Source: Gemmatimonadales bacterium (GTDB lineage: Bacteria; Krumholzibacteriota; Krumholzibacteriia; LZORAL124-64-63). From it: a stretch of 64,000 nt of DNA. Position numbers and translations under genes: made by a program. The notes under the pieces were generated by a model, which saw nothing but the letters and a program-made list of their open reading frames with translations, ran no database searches and had not been told where the DNA came from. This document shows, in pieces, positions 59,280-64,000 of the stretch. Every line of letters begins with the position of its first letter. The stretch's first letter is position 1. The DNA lies in contig JAHOYV010000009.1 of the NCBI GenBank assembly GCA_019038745.1, forward strand, positions 1 to 64,000, read 5' to 3'.

Positions 59280-59934
59280 CGATCGCTCCCTTTATGCTGC
59301 GCCGGGATCCTGCCTGGAAAAATCGCCAACCCATTACCGCCAACATTCCCTCGCCGATGCCCAAAATCATATGCGGCAGGATCAAGGCCGGCAAAGTGAC
59401 CCGCAAGCCGAAGGGAAAGAACAGGGGAGTCCCCGACGCGTCGTGGGCCAAAGTCGGCTGCAGGCCCAGGATCAATGCGATCAGAAACGAAGGGATGACT
59501 ACGGCCGTCCATCCGGCCAGAAACAGGGCTAGATTCAAGTGCAACCGGCGCAACAGGTGAAAAACCAGGGTCGCCACAATAACGCCGCTGCCGGCGATGG
59601 CCAGGATGTTCACCGGCAGGGTGGTGATTCCTCCATCACCCAGCAGGAATGCCTGCAGCACGAAAACCAAAGACAGAGCCATGAACGCCAGCCGCCAGCC
59701 GAACAGCACCGTCAGTAGGCCGACGAAGGTCAGATGCACCGAGGAGCCGCCCGGCAACGGGATGGTAACCAACGACAGCACGAAGGCCGCCGAGGTGGTG
59801 ACCGCCAGCCGGGGGATCACCAAGGGGTCCAATAGCGAGCCAGTCCGCCGCAGGCATATCCACCAGGCCAGGACAGCGATGCCCCAGGCGGGCAGATAAA
59901 CCTTCGGGGTGATGAAACCGTCCGGGATGTGCAT
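59272..59934 (-). CDS. nikM: Nickel ECF transporter substrate-specific subunit (NikM/CbiM)
   Basis: A 220-residue membrane protein starting M-H-I-P-D-G-F, the invariant start whose His2 and the amino group bind nickel or cobalt. About seven helices follow, with G-G-S-S-V-H-L-T-F-V-G-L and L-G-D-G-G-I-T-T-L-P-V-N of the family core. NikR in the operon and the NikR box decide for nickel over cobalt. It starts 10 bases after the outer-membrane channel gene ends. Confidence 0.95.
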   Translation of the reverse strand: MHIPDGFITPKVYLPAWGIAVLAWWICLRRTGSLLDPLVIPRLAVTTSAAFVLSLVTIPLPGGSSVHLTFVGLLTVLFGWRLAFMALSLVFVLQAFLLGDGGITTLPVNILAIAGSGVIVATLVFHLLRRLHLNLALFLAGWTAVVIPSFLIALILGLQPTLAHDASGTPLFFPFGLRVTLPALILPHMILGIGEGMLAVMGWRFFQAGSRRSIKGAIDA

Positions 59935-59944
59935 CGGCAGCCTC

Positions 59945-60928
59945 CTAGAACAACGTGGACCAGGTCATTATGAAACGGCCGGTTTCCTTGCCTTCGGCGC
60001 CCTGTTGCAGGTCCTCTTCGTTCAGGTCGGTCCACACCGGCATTTTCCAGCCCAGCCCGAGGCTGGAGGACCCGAAGTAGGCGCGCATACCGGGCAGTAC
60101 GTAGAGCATCTTGCCACCGGTGGCGTCTTCGTTCACGCTGTCGGCCCGGTCGCGGCCAAGGGATAGGAAGTTGCCTTCCAGATTGGCGTCAACGCGCACC
60201 TTACCCTGTTCGCGGGTGAACATGCGCATCGTCCAGGCGTTGTTGAGCCGCCATTCGTCGCCGAAACGCATCAAGCTTCCATCGGAGTATTCGTTCTCCT
60301 GGAAACCGATCCAGGAGGTATCCCAAACCATGGTCAGCTTCGGGCCGAGGGTCTTGGTGGCGGTCATTCCTCCCTGGTAGGAGGGCGTTCCGAACCCCAA
60401 GGACATACCCGGGTCGATGGTCCCTCCTGCGTCGGCCAGATCCGCTTCACCGGTGGGCAAGGTCAGCCCTCCGTAGAGAGTGAAATGCCAGTCTTCCAGG
60501 TCGTCCAGACTTTCGTTCGCCGGTACCAGCTTCAGTCCGCCGTCGGTCTTCAGACCCAGTACGCCCATCAATGAAATATCGGCGAAACCCGCGCTGTTGA
60601 AGCTGTTGTCCTCCACTTTTTTGACCGAGTAGGGGACGAAGGCGTACAGGGAGACGGCGGGAGTCACTCCGTAGCCCAACCCGTAAATCCAGAAGGCGTT
60701 GGAGTGGCCTTCGTCATCCCTTGCTGCGGTGAAGGTGTCGAAGAGAGCCAAGTCCAGTTTAAGGGTGGCCAGCCAGCTTCCGTCGGGCAAGGTAGCCGAG
60801 CTGGATGATTCCACGGGAGCGCCGGAACCTTCCAATCCGGCAACACCGAGGGAAGCAACACCGTGGTGGGCATAGGCGGGGACTACGGAAACCAAAGCCA
60901 ACAAAACGGCCACGACGAACAGTTTCAT
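59945..60928 (-). CDS. Outer-membrane beta-barrel in the nickel operon
   Basis: A 327-residue protein with a signal peptide (cleavage after A-Y-A). The mature protein begins H-H-G-V-A-S-L-G-V. The rest alternates in the way of an outer-membrane barrel of the 'transporter / meta-pathway phenol degradation-like' type (Y-G-L-G-Y-G-V-T-P-A-V-S-L-Y-A-F-V-P-Y) and ends in W-S-T-L-F with a terminal Phe. By position it is a candidate nickel-selective channel through the outer membrane. Exact selectivity is inference. Confidence 0.8.
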   Translation of the reverse strand: MKLFVVAVLLALVSVVPAYAHHGVASLGVAGLEGSGAPVESSSSATLPDGSWLATLKLDLALFDTFTAARDDEGHSNAFWIYGLGYGVTPAVSLYAFVPYSVKKVEDNSFNSAGFADISLMGVLGLKTDGGLKLVPANESLDDLEDWHFTLYGGLTLPTGEADLADAGGTIDPGMSLGFGTPSYQGGMTATKTLGPKLTMVWDTSWIGFQENEYSDGSLMRFGDEWRLNNAWTMRMFTREQGKVRVDANLEGNFLSLGRDRADSVNEDATGGKMLYVLPGMRAYFGSSSLGLGWKMPVWTDLNEEDLQQGAEGKETGRFIMTWSTLF

Positions 60929-61392
60929 GATTGTTTTCTCCTGGATTGGACAGTTAATAAGACGCCTACTAGGCAGATCAAAACCAGGCCGACACCCAGG
61001 CCGGTCAGGCGGTCCATCCGGCTCGGTGAGGTCGTTGTGCCGGCTTTTGATTCACTCCCGTCTGCGGTTTCCGAATCCCCGACAACGACCGTGGTTTGCA
61101 GGCCGTGCCCATCCTCGGACCAGACCTTGACCGACCATTCACCGCTCCTGTCCGGGATAAAAACGACCCGGCCCAGCTTGTCGGTGCGGCCGATCAGGAA
61201 TGGGGATCGGTCTCCAGGGCCGGATACTTCAAAGCTCTCGAAGGAGAAGGGGCGGCCGTCAGCGAAGAACACCTCCACCACCTTGGCCTGCCCACCCGAA
61301 ACGCGGTGGTCTATCGCGTGGGCGAAGGCAGATTCGGTGCCGAGTCCGGCCACTATGGTGATCCACAGCAACAGCAGAATTGTTTTGGACAT
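60925..61392 (-). CDS. Exported membrane protein of the nickel operon (NikL-like)
   Basis: A 155-residue protein from the ATG at 61392 (GGAG before it). Signal peptide ends at F-A, and the mature protein begins H-A-I-D-H-R-V, placing His at positions 1 and 5. A carboxypeptidase-regulatory-like beta-domain follows (V-V-E-V-F-F-A-D-G-R-P; G-R-V-V-F-I-P-D-R-S-G-E-W) and one C-terminal helix (about 128-148). Genes of this shape beside NikMQO are called NikL or NikN-like. It overlaps the barrel gene by four bases. Confidence 0.78.
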   Translation of the reverse strand: MSKTILLLLWITIVAGLGTESAFAHAIDHRVSGGQAKVVEVFFADGRPFSFESFEVSGPGDRSPFLIGRTDKLGRVVFIPDRSGEWSVKVWSEDGHGLQTTVVVGDSETADGSESKAGTTTSPSRMDRLTGLGVGLVLICLVGVLLTVQSRRKQS

Positions 61393-61396
61393 GGTT

Positions 61397-62146
61397 CTAC
61401 TCCAGAAAAAATTCCATACGGGCCGTCGAGATGATTTCGTCAATTTCCTCATCCGGTAAGGGAATCGTCAGGCTGGCTCCTATCGTTTGCCGTCCGTTGC
61501 TTTTCAGTCGGATGTTGATCCTCCCGTCCGGACCGGTCATCCCGCGGGGGTTGCCGTCGTAGGTTACCACGGCCCCAACAACCGGTTCGCCGTGCCGCGA
61601 TACCAGCACCTTCAGCTTGGCGCCTATTTTCATATTCAGTAGGTTGTCCAGCGGAGTGATTTCCAGGTAATTACCCATGGGAAGGGCCAGGGCTGGGTCC
61701 CAAGACCGAATGAGTTTGAGGCCCTCGATAGAGCGCCAACTCGTCAGTGGGGATTCGACCCGGTTGCGAGGCTTGTTAATCGTGCCGAGGGGAGTTTTTG
61801 TCCAAATACCGGATGATACCGTGACGGCCAGCGCTTGGGCATCGGAGGGCCAGATCGAAGGGAATATTTCGCCGGGGGAGATAATCCTCAGGCTACCACC
61901 GGATTCCAGTACGGTTGCCTGTAGGAATTCCTCCACTGGGCAGGGAGCATTCGTGTCGCCGTGCTCAGGCGAATCGCCCTTGGATGAACCATGTTGGGCT
62001 GAATCGTGCCCCGCTGCTTCGTGACCATGTCCACGCCACAGAACCAATCCCTCATCGGCGGATTCAAACCACAGTTCGTGCCCAGTCGCAAAAGCAGGCA
62101 GAACCAGCATCAAACCAGCAAGAAGCGAAAATATCCTATGCCTCAC
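61397..62146 (-). CDS. Exported DUF4198/NikK-like nickel uptake protein
   Basis: A 249-residue protein from the GTG at 62146, with AGGAG six bases before; a TTG at 62179 is possible. The signal peptide is followed by G-H-E-L-W-F-E-S-A, the start of DUF4198. A histidine-rich loop (R-G-H-G-H-E-A-A-G-H-D; Q-H-G-S-S-K; P-E-H-G-D) lies at about residues 38-65. The domain closes with V-V-T-Y-D-G-N-P and L-P-D-E-E-I-D-E. It probably binds nickel in the periplasm and passes it to NikM. It is the first gene after the NikR box. Confidence 0.85.
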   Translation of the reverse strand: MRHRIFSLLAGLMLVLPAFATGHELWFESADEGLVLWRGHGHEAAGHDSAQHGSSKGDSPEHGDTNAPCPVEEFLQATVLESGGSLRIISPGEIFPSIWPSDAQALAVTVSSGIWTKTPLGTINKPRNRVESPLTSWRSIEGLKLIRSWDPALALPMGNYLEITPLDNLLNMKIGAKLKVLVSRHGEPVVGAVVTYDGNPRGMTGPDGRINIRLKSNGRQTIGASLTIPLPDEEIDEIISTARMEFFLE

Positions 62147-62189
62147 ATTTTGCTCCTGTGCCGAGGAAAATATCTTCAACCTTGGAGAG

Positions 62190-62216
62190 GTGTTACAGAA
62201 ACAATATTTGTAACAC
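62190..62216. promoter_or_regulatory. nikR: NikR box
   Basis: GTGTTAC (62190-62196) and GTAACAC (62210-62216) form a perfect inverted repeat over a 13-base spacer, 44 bases upstream of the first gene of the nickel operon. As I recall, GTGTTAC-N13/14-GTAACAC is the NikR site found in many non-enteric bacteria. Confidence 0.9.
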
Positions 62217-62337
62217 TCTCCTCAGTCTAGGCCATTTGTCTTGGTTTGTCGAAATAATAACAACTGTTTTGTGACCAATGGGAGAAGGATTTAGCCCTCA
62301 GGGACACGTCTGAGATGGGGTTTAGAAGGGCGTAAGC

Positions 62338-63312
62338 TCACTTCGACGCAGCAGGCAATATCGCTGAAATGAACTCAACGGCTCGGCATTCGCTCCAGTA
62401 TTCCCGGCCCGAGGCGTGGAAGCCAACGTGGCCGCCGTGGTCAGGGGTTTCCAGGTGCAGCCACTGTGAATCACGCGCTTCGGCGAAGGGGTAGCAGGAA
62501 GGGCCCAGGAATGGATCATTCTTGGCGCTGACCAGCAGAGCGGGCACGCGAATCCGAGTCATGAACTGCCGGCAGCTGCAGGATCGATAGTAGTCATCCG
62601 CATCGACGAATCCATGCATCGGGGCGGTATAGAGGTCATCAAAATCGATCAGCGTTCTGACCCGTTTCAGCCTTGTGATGTCGATCATGTCGGGATGCCT
62701 ATGAGCCTTGAGTTCGATCTTCTTCCGCAAGAGGCGCAGGAATCGCTGGTGATAAACCCAGTTTTTCGGCCGGATCAGTTCACCACAGGAATTGCCCAAG
62801 TCAGCCGGTACCGAGAAAGTCACGGCTGCTCGTATATTGGGCAGCACGTTTTCCGGATCCTCGCCCAGGTACTTCAGAATCAGGTTGCCGCCCATGCTGA
62901 AACCAATCAAGACCAGATCTTTCCAGCTCGACGCACCGACCTGCTCCATTACCACCTGCAGGTCCTCTGTTGCTCCACTATGGTATCCCCTCGGGAGCCG
63001 GTTAATCTCTCCACTGCAACCGCGATAGTTGTATCCCACTACGTCCCAACCTCGTCTGAAAAATGCTTGGGCCATGCCCAGCATATATTTCCTCCTGGCG
63101 TTTCCTTCCAAACCGTGGCACAGGATCACCGCACGGTCTGAGCCGTTTCGTAGGCAATCCAGATCGATGAAATCCCCGTCGGGTATTTCCAACCGCTCTC
63201 GCACCAGGGGAAGCCGAGCCGCTGGTCGCAACAGGGTGGGCAGGATAGTGCTGGGATGGGAACGGCGATACAACCAGTCGGGGCGGTAAGTGGATTCGGC
63301 GATGATCGGCAA
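62338..63312 (-). CDS. YheT-like alpha/beta hydrolase
   Basis: A 324-residue protein. It has I-L-C-H-G-L-E-G-N (oxyanion), Y-N-Y-R-G-C-S-G-E-I-N-R, the nucleophile elbow G-F-S-M-G-G-N-L-I-L-K-Y-L-G, S-A-K-N-D-P-F-L (Asp) and D-H-G-G-H-V-G-F (His). This set is that of the YheT/ABHD1-3 family of putative esterases or phospholipases. No signal peptide. A single gene upstream of the nickel operon on the same strand; the 150-base gap with the NikR box separates them. Confidence 0.92.
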   Translation of the reverse strand: MPIIAESTYRPDWLYRRSHPSTILPTLLRPAARLPLVRERLEIPDGDFIDLDCLRNGSDRAVILCHGLEGNARRKYMLGMAQAFFRRGWDVVGYNYRGCSGEINRLPRGYHSGATEDLQVVMEQVGASSWKDLVLIGFSMGGNLILKYLGEDPENVLPNIRAAVTFSVPADLGNSCGELIRPKNWVYHQRFLRLLRKKIELKAHRHPDMIDITRLKRVRTLIDFDDLYTAPMHGFVDADDYYRSCSCRQFMTRIRVPALLVSAKNDPFLGPSCYPFAEARDSQWLHLETPDHGGHVGFHASGREYWSECRAVEFISAILPAASK

Positions 63313-63422
63313 GACGACTTCCTACCTGCTGCTCGGGTTCTTCTGAAAAATATTCAGGCAAGACAGCTGGTTAGGCATAATGGAACGGATGGGCCTTGAG
63401 ATGTATAGTGTACTGAGCCCGG

Positions 63423-64000
63423 CTATTTCAACAGGGTAATCTTGCGATTTTTGACCGCTGTTTCGCCGGTGATCCGGGCAATGTAAAGACCCGATCCGAC
63501 CTTTTGTCCGGACCCATCGTCCCCATTCCAGGTCAAACTATTAACGCCGGATAAAAAAGTCCGGTTGGCCAGCTCGCGAACCTTCTTTCCATCGATGCTG
63601 AATATCTCGACGCGGATCCTTTGGTCGGATTCCAGCTCGAAGCTGATCCGGGTGGAAGGATTGAAGGGATTCGGGGCCGCTTTAAGATTTTCGATGGTCA
63701 GGACCCGCGGGGTATGGTCAAGAGGCTGAATGTTCCGGAAGTTTTCGCAGCCGGCAAGCCAGGCACCCATGGTCCCGCACTCGGTAGCATCGGCTGCACA
63801 GGGTGATTCCAGATTCAGGCTGAACCACACTTCCCCCTGGTCATCGAAGTCGCAGAACATGGGGTCGAGGGAAATGTTGCCGCTTGATTGGCCCATGTCG
63901 TCCTTCAAACCATCCAGGTCTCCGGAGCTGTTGCCGTAGATGTTGCTACAGGAGATCTCCGGCAGGTTTGAGCCGGTTCCACTGATGCCCGTCCCGTCCT
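63423..64000 (-). CDS. Secreted right-handed beta-helix protein with FlgD-like C-terminal domain, partial
   Basis: The frame is open from the window edge (base 63998) to the stop at 63423, about 191 residues; the beginning lies outside. The visible part starts with S-C-S-N-I-Y-G-N-S-S-G-D and G-N-I-S-L-D-P-M-F-C-D, turns of parallel beta-helix surface proteins common in Krumholzibacteria-like genomes. The last 80 residues are a FlgD Ig-like / type IX-type sorting domain: A-P-N-P-F-N-P-S-T-R-I-S-F-E-L, V-E-I-F-S-I-D-G-K-K-V-R-E-L, G-S-G-L-Y-I-A-R and the basic end K-N-R-K-I-T-L-L-K. It marks export to the cell surface. Confidence 0.85.
   Translation of the reverse strand, partial: DGTGISGTGSNLPEISCSNIYGNSSGDLDGLKDDMGQSSGNISLDPMFCDFDDQGEVWFSLNLESPCAADATECGTMGAWLAGCENFRNIQPLDHTPRVLTIENLKAAPNPFNPSTRISFELESDQRIRVEIFSIDGKKVRELANRTFLSGVNSLTWNGDDGSGQKVGSGLYIARITGETAVKNRKITLLK

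Overview
The window comes from a diderm (Gram-negative type) bacterium of moderately high G+C that I cannot name to species. Lipoprotein signals, outer-membrane beta-barrel proteins, a right-handed beta-helix protein with a FlgD-like C-terminal sorting domain, and two secreted proteins ending in K-A-(L/Y)-Y-R point to an uncultivated FCB-like lineage of the Krumholzibacteriota/Eisenbacteria/Latescibacterota kind. That placement is inference. Nearly all the DNA is coding, in compact operons with many 1-20 base overlaps. I see no tRNA, rRNA, CRISPR array or intact insertion sequence.

Region 1 (1-1.8 kb) holds the end of a cheW gene and a convergent exported protein that joins a dCache sensor to a CheD-like domain. 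Region 2 (1.9-8.3 kb) is the most striking part: a bacterial microcompartment operon. A winged-helix regulator, with near-identical palindromes around its promoter, is followed by an RpiB-DeoC fusion, a BMC-T, a BMC-H, a BMC-P, a CoA-acylating aldehyde dehydrogenase, a PduT-like BMC-T and two more BMC-P. The likely chemistry is deoxyribose-5-phosphate to glyceraldehyde-3-phosphate plus acetaldehyde, then acetyl-CoA, inside a protein shell. No alcohol dehydrogenase, phosphotransacylase or acetate kinase is encoded here. Region 3 (8.3-18 kb) carries a UDP-glucose pyrophosphorylase, a CPBP protease, a beta-carbonic anhydrase, a penicillin-acylase family hydrolase, a methyltransferase, a small secreted protein and an S9 peptidase.

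Region 4 (18.1-28.2 kb) is a TetR-controlled operon giving essentially a whole menaquinone branch: DAHP synthase, MenF, MenD, MenH, MenB, MenA, MenC, MenE, with a convergent MenI-like thioesterase. Two adjacent TGACC-N4-GGTCA palindromes sit just downstream of the -10 box. Region 5 (28.2-41.5 kb) is mixed: a polyferredoxin membrane protein, AlkD, AsnRS, a GNAT, an acyl-CoA synthetase with a STAS protein, an alpha/beta hydrolase with a TPR tail, a TrmB-like regulator, a GT-C glycosyltransferase, and two gene remnants (an isoprenylcysteine-methyltransferase-like gene broken next to a (GCAG)7 repeat, and a 3' scrap of murA). Region 6 (41.8-44.8 kb) is an A+T-richer pair: a ModA-like lipoprotein and a PAS histidine kinase.

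Region 7 (45-51.6 kb) is a cluster of three different type I phosphodiesterase/alkaline phosphatase family proteins (membrane-anchored, exported, lipoprotein) with a 66-residue protein and an Oxa1/EMC3-like membrane protein. The small protein and the third phosphatase share the same C-terminal motif. Region 8 (51.8-57.5 kb) encodes a secreted protein, an outer-membrane beta-barrel and a 1200-residue Calx-beta protein. Region 9 (57.5-62.2 kb) is a complete NikR-controlled nickel uptake operon (NikMQO plus two exported accessory proteins and an outer-membrane channel) with a clear NikR box. The window ends with a YheT-like hydrolase and a truncated beta-helix protein.
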